From NCBI GenBank assembly GCA_016715965.1, contig JADJXG010000001.1, forward strand, positions 3,614,719-3,678,718: a stretch of DNA of 64,000 nucleotides, given 5' to 3'. Every line of letters starts with the position of its first letter. Within the stretch, counting starts at the first letter, position 1. Positions 34,178 to 43,910 of the stretch are shown in pieces. The notes below the pieces were generated by a model. The model was not told the DNA's origin, searched no databases, and saw nothing but the letters and a program-made list of their open reading frames with translations. The stretch is from Saprospiraceae bacterium. Its GTDB lineage: Bacteria > Bacteroidota > Bacteroidia > Chitinophagales > Saprospiraceae. The position numbers were made by a program, and so were the translations under genes.

Positions 34178-36292
34178 ATGAATTCATTCTTAAAACCTGA
34201 CAGTCCAATTGAGTATCTCAAGGGTGTTGGACCTCAAAAAGGTGCCCTCCTTAGAAAACACCTGGGTCTGGAAGATGTACAAAGTCTTTTATTTTATTTT
34301 CCATTTCGCTATGTGGACAAATCTCAAATTAATTCTATCTTCCAATGTACGGAAGAAGGCCGGTGGGTTCAGCTAATGGCTAAAGTGATTGGCTTGGTAG
34401 AAAAAGGGAGCGGTAGCAGAAAACCTCTGATTGCTGAGATTCAGGATTCCTCCGGGAGCTTAGAATTGATTTGGTTTCAAAGTCAAACTTGGGTTCAAAA
34501 TAATCTTGTACCGGGCAAGTACTACCGATTTTATGGAAGGTTGCAGAAATCGGGGTATGGATTGTGCATCAGTCATCCGGAGTTTGAAGAAGTTGACAAT
34601 CCCGCCAATTACATACCGAGACAACCCTTTGATCCCGTGTATTCGACCACTGAAGCCCTTGCCGCCAAAGGCTTGGACAGTCGTGGCATTCGTCGTCTAA
34701 TGGATCAACTTTTTCAATCCATTGACCTGAGGTCAATCCATGAGAACCTTCCGGAGTACATCCTTAAAAGATATCATTTGCCACACCGAAGGGAGGCGCT
34801 CATGTGGATTCATTTTCCAGCAAGTCTGTCCCATATTGAAATTGCCAGATCCCGCTTTAAATTTGAAGAATTGTTTAGCCATCAGCTTCGAATCATTCAT
34901 GGTAGAATTCAGCGCAGCATCCTCAAACAAGGATATGTATGGAATAAGCCGGGAAGACTTTATCAACAATTTTGCGCAAAACATTTGCCATTTGAACTCA
35001 CCCTTGCTCAAAAAAGAGTTATTGAAGAAATATTGAGAGATTTTGGATCAGGTCATCAAATGAACCGATTGTTGCAAGGAGATGTAGGCAGCGGTAAAAC
35101 CATTGTGGCCTTCTTGATGATGCTTGTTGCTCTGGATCACGGTTTTCAAGCTTGTATCATGGCTCCAACTGAAGTCCTGGCGCATCAGCATTATACAGGT
35201 TTTGCCGAATTACTTGACAAATTGGGTTTAAAAACTGCATTGCTCAGTTCACAGGTGAAAGGTCGGAAAAGAAAGGAGATTTTAGAACAATTGGAAAAAG
35301 GTGAATTACAAATTATCATTGGCACCCATGCCTTGATTGAAGATCAGGTAATTTTTCAAAATTTAGGTTTTGTGGTGATTGACGAACAACATCGTTTTGG
35401 GGTGGAGCAAAGGTCAAAATTATGGTCTAAGAGCAAATCCCTTCATCCCCATGTACTGGTGATGACTGCAACACCTATTCCAAGGACTTTGGCCATGACT
35501 TTGTATGGTGACCTGGAGGTTTCCATCATTGACGAACTGCCTCCCCACCGCAAAGAAATCAAGACGATGCATATTAGAGATCGGCATCGTCCTGAATTGG
35601 TCCGGTTTATGCGCCAACAAATTGCAGAAGGCAGGCAAGTTTACATCGTATATCCTTTGATTGAAGAATCCGAAAAGTTGGATTTGGAAAACTTGCAATT
35701 GGGATATGAAAAATTGTTAAGCTTTTTTCCATTGCCTCAGTACCGGATCGCAGTCGTGCATGGCAAATTGAAATCCGAAGATAAAAATTTGGAAATGAAT
35801 CGTTTTGCAAAAGGCATTGCCCATATCATGGTGGCTACAACCGTTATAGAGGTAGGAGTCAATGTGCCAAATGCATCTGTAATGGTCATAGAAAATGCAG
35901 AAAGATTTGGTCTATCCCAACTGCATCAACTCAGAGGACGCGTTGGAAGAGGACCGGCACAATCCTATTGTATTTTGATGAGTTCCAATAAATTATCAGA
36001 TGATGCAATGGCAAGACTTCAAATTATGGTAGATACCAATGATGGATTTAGAATTGCAGAAGAAGATCTTAAAATCAGGGGACCCGGAGACCTGGCCGGT
36101 ACCAAGCAGAGCGGTTTGATCGAGTTAAAAGTAGCAGATCTTGTGGAGGACCAACAGCTCTTGCTCGCAGCAAGGAAGCTCGCTGAAGCCATCCTGCAAA
36201 GGGACCCTCAACTCTCTCATCCTCAAAATGTCCTCTTGAAAAAGTGGATTGGAGGTCTCGATAAAAAACCAGGCTGGGACAAAATTGGCTAG
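34178..36292 (+). CDS. recG: ATP-dependent DNA helicase RecG
   Basis: 704 residues. RecG regresses stalled forks and processes branched DNA. The N-terminal wedge/OB domain (LKGVGPQKGALLRKHLGLED; VQLMAKVIGLVEKG) precedes the superfamily 2 motor: Walker A LLQGDVGSGKTIVA, DEAD-like box VVIDEQHRFGV, motif III VMTATPIPRTLA, and the C-terminal QLHQLRGRVGRG. The TRG region (DGFRIAEEDLKIRGPGDLAG) is complete. Confidence 0.97.
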   Translation: MNSFLKPDSPIEYLKGVGPQKGALLRKHLGLEDVQSLLFYFPFRYVDKSQINSIFQCTEEGRWVQLMAKVIGLVEKGSGSRKPLIAEIQDSSGSLELIWFQSQTWVQNNLVPGKYYRFYGRLQKSGYGLCISHPEFEEVDNPANYIPRQPFDPVYSTTEALAAKGLDSRGIRRLMDQLFQSIDLRSIHENLPEYILKRYHLPHRREALMWIHFPASLSHIEIARSRFKFEELFSHQLRIIHGRIQRSILKQGYVWNKPGRLYQQFCAKHLPFELTLAQKRVIEEILRDFGSGHQMNRLLQGDVGSGKTIVAFLMMLVALDHGFQACIMAPTEVLAHQHYTGFAELLDKLGLKTALLSSQVKGRKRKEILEQLEKGELQIIIGTHALIEDQVIFQNLGFVVIDEQHRFGVEQRSKLWSKSKSLHPHVLVMTATPIPRTLAMTLYGDLEVSIIDELPPHRKEIKTMHIRDRHRPELVRFMRQQIAEGRQVYIVYPLIEESEKLDLENLQLGYEKLLSFFPLPQYRIAVVHGKLKSEDKNLEMNRFAKGIAHIMVATTVIEVGVNVPNASVMVIENAERFGLSQLHQLRGRVGRGPAQSYCILMSSNKLSDDAMARLQIMVDTNDGFRIAEEDLKIRGPGDLAGTKQSGLIELKVADLVEDQQLLLAARKLAEAILQRDPQLSHPQNVLLKKWIGGLDKKPGWDKIG

Positions 36293-36470
36293 GATAAATT
36301 TACTATATCTATATGTTTTACAACACTTTATAATTTATAAAAGCATAACAAATCCAATTTGCTCTTTTCCAAAAATAAGCGTATCAAACAATTTTGAGAG
36401 GATATAGGCAGCATTTAGTAATATTGTGGGGTCAAAGAAGACAAACAAATTATATTGATCAATTAAATTT

Positions 36471-36956
36471 ATGAAAAAGATGAGTCAAATTATCCAGTTA
36501 TTTATGATTGTTCTTTTGGTGAGTTCAGTCCTTTCAGCCCAAAGCAATGTCCAAAAAGCCATTGATCAAAAAGACTATAAAACAGTTCAAAAACTTAACA
36601 AGGAATTGAATTTACCTTTCGAGAGTGAAGGGATCAAATTGAGTCCATTGTCCTATGCCAGCATCAAAGGAGACGCGGAAATGGTGTCTTTACTGATTAA
36701 AAACGGAGCTAAGGTAGGTTTGATCTCTGAAGGTTATGATGCTTTGATGTATGCGGCCAAAGGAGGCAATCTAGAATGTGTTCAAATTTTGATCAATGCA
36801 GGCGCAGATGTTCTGAATGAAAGTGTAGAAGGCATGACGGCACGCGATTATGCTGTTCAGGCAGGCCATTCTGACGTAGCCGTTTATCTCAACGAACAAT
36901 TGTCAGCCAGCCTTGAAAAAAGGAGAGCTGCAGCAAGAACCAAGTCCAGCCGTTAA
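36471..36956 (+). CDS. Secreted ankyrin-repeat protein
   Basis: 161 residues with a signal peptide (MIVLLVSSVLSAQ region; first ATG MKKMSQII). About three ankyrin repeats: LSPLSYASIKGDAEMVSLLI, then YDALMYAAKGGNLECVQILI and MTARDYAVQAGHSDVAVYLN. A Lys/Arg-rich tail ends the protein. Probably a periplasmic protein-binding module; the partner is unknown. A strong terminator follows. Confidence 0.85.
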   Translation: MKKMSQIIQLFMIVLLVSSVLSAQSNVQKAIDQKDYKTVQKLNKELNLPFESEGIKLSPLSYASIKGDAEMVSLLIKNGAKVGLISEGYDALMYAAKGGNLECVQILINAGADVLNESVEGMTARDYAVQAGHSDVAVYLNEQLSASLEKRRAAARTKSSR

Positions 36957-36995
36957 TAGAAAGGATCATTCGATTTAAAAAATATCAATCTGTTC

Positions 36996-37030
36996 AAAAA
37001 CACAGTCAATTCTGACTGTGTTTTTTTTTT
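36996..37030 (+). terminator. Terminator after the ankyrin gene
   Basis: A stem of ACACAGTCA with TGACTGTGT around a 4-nt ATTC loop, followed by a run of more than ten T. Confidence 0.9.
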
Positions 37031-37088
37031 GTTTTATAGAACTATAAAATGCATCCAATGATTTATTTCTAATAATTGAGCAAGCTAC

Positions 37089-37097
37089 TACCTTTGC
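37089..37097 (+). promoter_or_regulatory. -7 promoter box of the dehydrogenase gene
   Basis: TACCTTTGC, 18 bp before the ATG at 37115. It lies within the open frame that starts at a TTG (37076), so the TTG cannot be the start when this promoter is used; it decides for 37115. Confidence 0.5.
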
Positions 37098-37114
37098 AGC
37101 TTAATCAGTCAAAT

Positions 37115-38080
37115 ATGGGTTGGAAGATACATATCAATGATGGGATGGAGTCCAGCGGAGTTCAGGCTCTTAAAAATGCAGGGTTTCAAGTGAGTGAAGA
37201 TAAGATCGAGCAGGAAGACCTCCAAAAACAAATCCACTCTTTTGATGGAATCATTATTCGAAGTGCCACCAAGATCCGGAAAGAAATCATCGATGCCGGC
37301 ACTAAATTGAAATTTATAGCCAGGGGTGGAGTTGGGCTAGACAATGTGGATGTGAGTTACGCGCTGCAGAAAGGTATTCAAGTGATCAACACCCCGGCCT
37401 CCTCTTCTATTTCTGTAGCAGAATTGGCGTTTGCCCACATGCTTTCTTTAAGCAGGGGGCTGCAGGAACACCAGACCAAAATGAATTCAGGGGAAAGCTT
37501 TACTGAACTGAAAAAAAAATACAGCCAATCTTCTGAGGTAAGCGGAAAGCAACTGCTGTTGATTGGTTTTGGACGAATCGCCCGAGAGTTGGCAAGAATG
37601 TGTCTTGGACTCCAGATGAAAATTACGGTTCACGACCCTTTTTTACAAAAAGCTTCTCTCACCTTTGAAATGGAACAACAGAAGTTCCAAATACAATTCC
37701 CAATGGTTTCATTGGATGAGGGTATTGGCAGTGCTGACTTCATCAGCATCCATGCGCCGTTTTCGGGACAAGCCATTCTTGGGGCCAATGAATTTTCAAA
37801 AATGAAAAAAAATGCCATCGTCATCAACACTTCAAGAGGAGAAAACATTGACGAAGTCGCTCTAATCGATGCTTTGGATAAAGGTATTATATCCGGGGCA
37901 GGATTGGATGTTTTTCATGGAGAACCCAATGTTCATTCTGGCATCTTATCGCACTCCAAAATCAGTAAAAGCCCTCACATAGGTGCCTCTACCATCGAGG
38001 CCCAGGAGCGAATTGCCAATGAGTTGGTTGATCAGATTCTACAGCTATACCGGCAAAGATTGGAGGTGGGTCTGATTTAA
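37115..38080 (+). CDS. D-3-phosphoglycerate dehydrogenase-like D-2-hydroxyacid dehydrogenase
   Basis: 321 residues from MGWKIHINDGMESSG. NAD-dependent dehydrogenase fold: substrate domain (DGIIIRSATKIRKEIIDAG; FIARGGVGLDNVDV), the Rossmann loop LLIGFGRIARELARM, and the catalytic triad arginine in NTSRGENIDE, glutamate in DVFHGEPNVHS and histidine in SPHIGAST. It lacks the C-terminal ACT domain of long SerA forms. Serine synthesis is the probable role; another hydroxyacid is possible. Confidence 0.88.
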   Translation: MGWKIHINDGMESSGVQALKNAGFQVSEDKIEQEDLQKQIHSFDGIIIRSATKIRKEIIDAGTKLKFIARGGVGLDNVDVSYALQKGIQVINTPASSSISVAELAFAHMLSLSRGLQEHQTKMNSGESFTELKKKYSQSSEVSGKQLLLIGFGRIARELARMCLGLQMKITVHDPFLQKASLTFEMEQQKFQIQFPMVSLDEGIGSADFISIHAPFSGQAILGANEFSKMKKNAIVINTSRGENIDEVALIDALDKGIISGAGLDVFHGEPNVHSGILSHSKISKSPHIGASTIEAQERIANELVDQILQLYRQRLEVGLI

Positions 38081-38081
38081 A

Positions 38082-38672
38082 TCAGGATTTCTTTTTTATG
38101 CTGCAACCAATGGCTTTTGTAAACGCTGGGTCAGGATCTTTTCCCATATCGAGTGAAGATATGGCCTGCTCCAAATATTTCTCTTTCACCTGCTTTTCAT
38201 CTCTTGGATTGTCATCGATGGCGCCAATATACTTGACCACCCTGTTCATGTCCAGCAAGAAAACATGCGGTGTTTTTGTAGCACCAAAGCTACTGTACAC
38301 TTCTTGTTTTGCATCAAAAAGATAAGGAAACTTAAACTTTTTGGATTTTGCCCTTTTTTTCATTTCTTCCGGGCTGTCTTCAGGAACCACCTCAGGGTCA
38401 TTTGGATTGATCGCTATCACGGGATAACCTTTGTCAGCGTATTTTTTGTTGAGTTCTATCAACCGATCCTCATACATTTTTGCATAAGGGCAATGGTTGC
38501 AGGTAAATACAATGACAAATCCCTTTGCTTTGGGAAAATCGGCCATGCTTACCATTTTTCCATTGATGTTTTCCAATTGAAAATCAGCTGCTTTATCGCC
38601 AATTTTGTATTGCGCTTCAAGGTTTAAATGAAAATTTAGCAACAAGATGAAAATCATGAACAGTCTATACAT
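38082..38672 (-). CDS. Secreted thioredoxin-fold (AhpC/TSA-like redoxin) protein
   Basis: 196 residues with a signal peptide ending near LEAQ. The redoxin domain starts YKIGDKAADFQLENINGK and has the Cys pair CNHC in IVFTCNHCPYAKMYED, the pattern of a Bacteroidota thioredoxin-like subgroup. FGATKTPHVFLLDMNRVV carries the cis-proline. Probably a periplasmic thiol oxidoreductase. Only 5 nt separate it from the upstream thioredoxin-fold gene, so the two form an operon. Confidence 0.87.
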   Translation of the reverse strand: MYRLFMIFILLLNFHLNLEAQYKIGDKAADFQLENINGKMVSMADFPKAKGFVIVFTCNHCPYAKMYEDRLIELNKKYADKGYPVIAINPNDPEVVPEDSPEEMKKRAKSKKFKFPYLFDAKQEVYSSFGATKTPHVFLLDMNRVVKYIGAIDDNPRDEKQVKEKYLEQAISSLDMGKDPDPAFTKAIGCSIKKKS

Positions 38673-38677
38673 GTTTT

Positions 38678-39175
38678 TTAATTTTTAGATTTTATACAAT
38701 GATTAATCCAGTCTGAAAGTTCACCGTAGGAATGAAACTCCATCTCTGCAAAACACCTTTTGCCTTTGTATGTCATGAGGGTTGCAGGAATGGCGCCCAG
38801 CCAACTTGGTTCGATTGCATCAATGAATGAGTTTGGGTTGGATTCATTCAAAAGGCAAACTTCTGCTGTATAATTATTCTTTTCGAGAAAAGGAATTACT
38901 TTTGATTTCAATCGACGCACATCGTCCAGGCTGACCATATAAAGTCTGGTTTGCGTACCACTTGTCTGAACCGCATAATTCTGAAAATAAGGCCATTCTT
39001 TGATACAAGGCGCACACCAGGTTGCCCAGAAGTTAAAGATTCGGATGGTATCGTCCTTTTTATCCATTTCCTTCAACAAATCTTTCAACACCAACACTAT
39101 GGGTTCACGCACCTGACCATTGGCTTTAAAACAGGTAATAGACATCAACAGTATGATCACAATCTGAGTCATCAT
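38678..39175 (-). CDS. TlpA/ResA-like thioredoxin-fold protein
   Basis: 165 residues from MMTQIVIILLMSITCFKANG, a signal peptide. The thioredoxin motif is in FNFWATWCAPCIKEWPYFQN (WCAPC), and PATLMTYKGKRCF gives the cis-proline. The frame is open for 74 codons more upstream, but a -7 box at 39278-39285 and the signal peptide favour this start. Likely periplasmic disulfide reductase; it forms an operon with the redoxin gene after it. Confidence 0.85.
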   Translation of the reverse strand: MMTQIVIILLMSITCFKANGQVREPIVLVLKDLLKEMDKKDDTIRIFNFWATWCAPCIKEWPYFQNYAVQTSGTQTRLYMVSLDDVRRLKSKVIPFLEKNNYTAEVCLLNESNPNSFIDAIEPSWLGAIPATLMTYKGKRCFAEMEFHSYGELSDWINHCIKSKN

Positions 39176-39277
39176 GAATTTAACGCCTGAAGTTTCAGAA
39201 TGTTGTTTGCAATAGGACAAGGTTTTATTAATTTTTAATCGTTTAAAAAATCGAATGCTTCGAAAATTTTCAAATGG

Positions 39278-39285
39278 CAAAAGTA
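39278..39285 (-). promoter_or_regulatory. -7 promoter box of the thioredoxin-fold operon
   Basis: TACTTTTG on the minus strand, about 100 bp upstream of the ATG at 39175. Confidence 0.4.
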
Positions 39286-39347
39286 AATTGGCGAATCGAC
39301 AAGTATCTGATTGATGGATAAAATATATACCTTCGCACTTATTGGAT

Positions 39348-40152
39348 ATGATGTCTTCCATCAGTAAATTTTTGTATATTTTCCTGGCCATTGTCATTCT
39401 GTATATGGTGGGAATTTTCTTTATTTATATTTTTATTGATTTCATTGTGTTTTCACCGACCAAACACGGACCAAATTATAAGTATACATTCACTCATCCG
39501 TATAAAGAAATCAAACTGGATCATCCCAATGGTCAAAAAATCAATATTCTTCAGTTTGAGAGCAAGATTCCCACCAAATCATATCTGATTTTTTCTACAC
39601 GGAAGTAACAAAAGCGCCGATTACTGGGCTGCCCAGGTGCCTTTTTTTACCAACAGAGGTTTTCGTGTAATTATGCCAGATTATCGCGGGTATGGAAAAT
39701 CACAAGGCCATCCAACAGAAATTGGGCTATATGAAGATGGTCAAATTGTCATGGGATGGCTAAAAGGTCAGACTACAGAGGATAGTATACTCATTTACGG
39801 AGTTGATTTTGGAGCAACAGTTGCCGCCTATATTTCAACCATCAGTCCCTGCAGGCAAGTTATTCTTGACAATCCTGTGTATAGCCTTAGGTCCTGGATG
39901 AGAACCAGATTTCCATTGCTGATTTTACCTTATGAATTAAAATACGATTTCAATACATTTGAGTTTATTCCCAATATTATTAGTCCAATGACGATTTTTT
40001 ATACAAAGAACAACCCGTTTCACAAAAAAGAGGAACTGAAAAATATGGTAGGCTTACTAAGGGATCCAGGCACCGTCATTTGGTTGGAAAACGGAGGTCA
40101 AGAGGACCTGGATTTTATTCAATATTTTGACCAGATAAGTAAGAACTATTAG
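39348..40152 (+). pseudogene. Alpha/beta hydrolase, frameshifted
   Basis: One gene in two frames. The first part (MMSSISKFLYIFLAIVIL, a membrane anchor, then FSPTKHGPNYKYTFTHPYKE) reads to a stop at 39608. The second frame, from about 39592, gives LHGSNKSADYWAAQVPFFTN (oxyanion HGSN region) and RGFRVIMPDYRGYGKSQGHP through to 40152. A one-base indel in GATTTTTTCTACACGG joins them. At the nucleophile elbow the sequence is YGVDFGATVAA, so aspartate stands where serine is expected. Either a decayed gene or a sequence error plus a divergent enzyme. Confidence 0.75.
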
Positions 40153-40155
40153 AAC

Positions 40156-40860
40156 ATGGTGAAACGCTCAAAACTTGAAAAATTTGCAGCCAATCTAGGC
40201 TTTACAAATGTATTTGAAAATTTCAATTTTCAAAACCCAAGTTTACATCAATCCCTTCATGAGGAAGTAGAACTGAAAGGAAAATGGCGCGCCAATCATT
40301 TTATGAACAATGATCCATTGATTTTAGAATTGGCCTGCGGAAGGGGAGAATATTGTCTTGGACTCGCAGCCATGTATCCAAACAAAAACTATATTGGGGT
40401 TGACATAAAAGGAGCCAGAATTTGGAAAGGGGCCTCTACCGCATTGGCGAAACGATTGGATAATATTGCATTTTTAAGAACTAAAATTGAATTAATTGGG
40501 CATTTTTTTGAAGAAGAGGAAATTTCAGAAATATGGATTACATTTCCTGATCCTTTTCCAAGGCCCAGCAAATCAAACAGGCGGCTCACTTCTCCAATAT
40601 TTCTAGACCACTATTCCAAAGTCCTGGAAGATGGAGCCTATTTACATTTGAAAACAGATGATCCGGGATTGTATGTATTTAGTTTGCAAACCATTCAGTC
40701 CCATCCAAACTATACCGTATTGTATCATGATGATGACATCTATGGCAAAACACTCCCCTACCCTGAATTAGAAATTAAAACCTACTATGAGAATATCCAT
40801 TTGGATCTCGGCAAAAAGATTAAGTACATCAGAGCGAGGCACCATAAACAATACAGATAG
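40156..40860 (+). CDS. trmB: tRNA (guanine-N7-)-methyltransferase
   Basis: 234 residues. TrmB methylates G46 in the variable loop of tRNAs with SAM. Segments: LELACGRGEYCLGLAAMYPN (SAM-binding), YIGVDIKGARIWKGA, and WITFPDPFPRPSKSNRRLTS, the family's conserved PDPWPK-like motif. A few nucleotides separate it from the broken hydrolase gene. Confidence 0.94.
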   Translation: MVKRSKLEKFAANLGFTNVFENFNFQNPSLHQSLHEEVELKGKWRANHFMNNDPLILELACGRGEYCLGLAAMYPNKNYIGVDIKGARIWKGASTALAKRLDNIAFLRTKIELIGHFFEEEEISEIWITFPDPFPRPSKSNRRLTSPIFLDHYSKVLEDGAYLHLKTDDPGLYVFSLQTIQSHPNYTVLYHDDDIYGKTLPYPELEIKTYYENIHLDLGKKIKYIRARHHKQYR

Positions 40861-41028
40861 AAGAATTAAAATCTTAAATTTCAAGTGAATATAAGATTGT
40901 TTCCAAATTAAGAATTTGAACAGGAAGTCGTAAATAAATAATAAATTTGTTTCCAAATCAATTGGAAATTGAAATCGAATGATAGTTTGGAGGGTGATTT
41001 ATTTTGGTTACGACTGATCATTCCATCC

Positions 41029-41448
41029 ATGGTACAATTATCAAGATGTTTCTTTTTTGTCGCTATTTTTTCTCTCAGTTTAACCCATCCAATATATAGC
41101 CAACAAAACTACACTCTATTGGATTCTGCTCTTATCTATGAGAAGCTAGATCAAGCCGATGATTTGGATTTTAATGGTGAATTGGACAGCGCCCTGGCAA
41201 TCGTTGAGTGGGTCGATAAGTTCTCAAGAAGCAAAAATATGAGCAGAGGGCTTGGCTATGCTCAATTAAAAAAAGCAGATCTGCTTCTCAAAAAATCCAT
41301 GTACCCTCAAATTAGCGGGCTGTTGGATGAGGGTTACCATATTGGAAGTATCTTAAAGGACAGCCTTATGATGGGACTATCCCTCACCCAGAGGGCCCAA
41401 TTCTACAAAGCAAAAGGTGATATGGAAAATTCCATCTCTTCAGCATAA
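41029..41448 (+). CDS. Short secreted TPR-like protein, possibly truncated
   Basis: 139 residues from MVQLSRCFFFVAIFSLSL, a signal peptide ending near YSQQ. The rest has helix pairs resembling tetratricopeptide repeats (GELDSALAIVEWVDKFSRSK; GLGYAQLKKADLLLKKSMYP). It stops abruptly after YKAKGDMENSISSA, in the middle of a repeat, and such N-terminal TPR regions are usually followed by a histidine kinase or LuxR domain. None is found downstream, so this may be a remnant. Confidence 0.55.
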   Translation: MVQLSRCFFFVAIFSLSLTHPIYSQQNYTLLDSALIYEKLDQADDLDFNGELDSALAIVEWVDKFSRSKNMSRGLGYAQLKKADLLLKKSMYPQISGLLDEGYHIGSILKDSLMMGLSLTQRAQFYKAKGDMENSISSA

Positions 41449-41760
41449 TCACAATTGCTTCTCCTAAAAATGATTTAAGCGGTTTGTTCTTTATTGACAG
41501 AAAGTCGAGATTGGATTTGATCTTGTTCAAGATATTAATTGTATCATTCTACAAATTTATCTTAGATTTGTGTACCATTTTCTTGTACCATCTCGGAGCG
41601 ATTTATATTAAATTTAAGCTGAATTCATTTGGTTTTGGATAAAATTTGTGAATTTCCAATTCATTCTTTGTAAATTCAACTTACAAACTATTTGAATACA
41701 TGGGAATAATTCTTCAAATAAAGTGTCTAAATTTTATTGTTAACGAATAAATCAAAAACG
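41449..41760. other. Intergenic region, no gene seen
   Basis: AT-rich spacer before the FG-GAP gene. It holds one copy (41561-41584) of a 24-bp sequence that recurs at 46087-46110 inside the tRNA-Cys element. Confidence 0.45.
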
Positions 41761-42942
41761 ATGAAAAATTCATTGATTAAAACAGCCATCTGTTTGAGCC
41801 TATTCATTAGTATCGGATTCAACATGAAAGCCCAGGGTAAATACATTCTAGCCCAAAACAATCCATTTGCCTTGGTTAACTTGAGCAATTTTGCATCACC
41901 GGCCCTTGGAGACATTGACAATGATGGCGACCTGGACCTTTTTGTTGGCCAATACAACTCCAATACCATGTTGTTTTTCCGAAATATTGGTACTGCCAAG
42001 ATGCCAATATATGAAATGCAATCAGGCCAATTAAATCCAATGAATATCTACTCAAGTAATTCCGGATGCAATGCACCTGCATTGGTAGATATTGATCACG
42101 ACGGTGATCTTGATGCATTTGTTGGGATTTATACCTATCTTATCCGACACTTGAAAAATGTTGGGAATGCCAATGAACCAGATTTTATTTGGCCCAGTCC
42201 TATGGATCATCCATTGGATAAAGTGATGACGGAAGGGATTTGCAGTTTTCCAGCATTTGTGGATATCGATAATGACATGGATGATGATGTGTTTATCTCC
42301 GATGGGAATGGAAGTATTCTATTTTATAGAAACATTGGAAATAAGACATCCCCTAACTTTGATTTGGATACCATGAATAATCCATTCATAAATGTAAATC
42401 TTACAGCAAGAACGAAAATTGCTTTTCATGATATAAACGGTGATGGATTGATCGATGCTGTAATTAGCCATGATGCCACAATACCTGAATTATTGTATTT
42501 CGAAAACACCGGATCAATAACAAATGCTTCTTTTGAGCAAATGACAGGAACGTCTAATCCATTCGACGGAATTACAGGACCAGTGGCCCTTGTACCGGCA
42601 TTTGCAGATATCGATGGGGATGGTGACAAGGATTTGGTACTTGGCACAAATCAAAGAATCAGGCTTTATGAAGCAGTAAGTTCTTCCGGCACCAACTCTT
42701 ATGACAAATACGCCAACTGCAAAATTTATCCCAATCCCAGTAACGGACTTTTAACTGTTACCAATTTACCCTTCGGTTCTACTTTAAAAGTGGTGGACAT
42801 AACCGGAAAGGTGCATTATAATGCAATAACTAAAAGCGAGGATGAAATAATTGACACCTCAACTTTTATGAATGGTGTGTACAGTATCCGGATTGAAAAC
42901 AACGGAACCTTGTACAACGAAAAACTTTTAGTTAGCAAGTAA
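41761..42942 (+). CDS. Secreted FG-GAP/VCBS-repeat protein with type A T9SS domain
   Basis: 393 residues from MKNSLIKTAICLSLFISI, a signal peptide. Five or so FG-GAP-like calcium-binding blades follow: ALGDIDNDGDLDLFVGQYNS, ALVDIDHDGDLDAFVG, AFVDIDNDMDDDVFISDGNG, AFHDINGDGLIDAVISHDA and AFADIDGDGDKDLVLGTNQR, as in a beta-propeller. The C-terminal ~75 residues are a sorting domain (CKIYPNPSNGLLTVTNLP to KLLVSK). Likely a cell-surface or secreted adhesin-like protein. Confidence 0.88.
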   Translation: MKNSLIKTAICLSLFISIGFNMKAQGKYILAQNNPFALVNLSNFASPALGDIDNDGDLDLFVGQYNSNTMLFFRNIGTAKMPIYEMQSGQLNPMNIYSSNSGCNAPALVDIDHDGDLDAFVGIYTYLIRHLKNVGNANEPDFIWPSPMDHPLDKVMTEGICSFPAFVDIDNDMDDDVFISDGNGSILFYRNIGNKTSPNFDLDTMNNPFINVNLTARTKIAFHDINGDGLIDAVISHDATIPELLYFENTGSITNASFEQMTGTSNPFDGITGPVALVPAFADIDGDGDKDLVLGTNQRIRLYEAVSSSGTNSYDKYANCKIYPNPSNGLLTVTNLPFGSTLKVVDITGKVHYNAITKSEDEIIDTSTFMNGVYSIRIENNGTLYNEKLLVSK

Positions 42943-43152
42943 TTTTATTTAGGCATAAAAGACTTATATCATGTAAATTTTAATGTTTTATAACAAAACA
43001 GTTGGTCTCATTTTTGGGGAGTATTACAAATATCTTCATTTTTGTTAAAAGAGCATAGTTCAGGATTGAGTTGCTGCAGTTTTTCAAAATTATATATGAA
43101 TTTCAAAAAATCAAACCGAAACTTTATTTACAGAAGCAGGAACATATCATAA

Positions 43153-43210
43153 AAAAAATCCCTTTATCTATTCAGATAAAGGGAAATAAATTGTTGAGGT
43201 CGAGAGCGGA
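43153..43210. repeat. attL: displaced 3' end of tRNA-Cys and its terminator
   Basis: 58 bp matching 54765-54822 with only 3 mismatches and no gaps. It includes the last bases of tRNA-Cys (acceptor and T-stem part) and a perfect 10-bp terminator stem (CCCTTTATCT with AGATAAAGGG on the minus strand). Identity ends abruptly after GAGCGGA. It marks the far end of the integrated element. Confidence 0.85.
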
Positions 43211-43910
43211 CTTGCTATATTATCTGTATATCAATGTGTTATATGTTTTATCATATATTTGTGTAGTGTTTTGTGTAGAATAACACTCAAAATGTTTAGA
43301 AAACACTCAAATACTATACTTTAAACACGATAAGGTTTCCTGTGGTACTTTACGCAAAATAGATTTTCTAATGGGTATGGCAGGGGGACAGAAAAAATAA
43401 CCTTCAAACATGGGGGATTGAATTGGTAGTCATTTCGTTTCTACTACATATTAATGAATAATGACCGAAACCCTTTTAGAGGAAAAAATGAATTTAGTCT
43501 TATTTCTGTACATAAACCATGAACTAAATACCTGAAGACCAAAGAATATTTTCAACAATAAAATTGAAAACTAATAACACATATATTGTCTTAAGCTTAA
43601 AAATTGACAATTTAAAGGTTTACGCTTGATTATCAGTGTCAACAGGTTTAGTAGATGTTGTTCCCCACTTTTGATTTTTTAAAATTATACCATTCAATTT
43701 TTGCAGACACTCAATACACCAATTCTTAGTTTTTAGCATCTCATAAAGTGAGTGGGATTTTTATATACTATTTATCAAAACTTTATTAGTTTTGTGTATG
43801 ATATTATAGAGGTTGGGTAATCTTGATTTGTAATTTATAATTTTCTTGAATTTTACATTTTATAAGTAAGAGTTTATAAGGATCTATTAAAGTTAACTAA
43901 ATTGACCAAA
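43211..43910. other. Left end of the element, no gene seen
   Basis: About 700 bp of AT-rich sequence with only short frames. Coding potential is not evident on either strand. Confidence 0.45.

Noticed and set aside
43071..43283. 70-codon frame over the left att repeat
   Set aside because: It runs through the displaced tRNA-Cys end and terminator and has low-complexity composition.
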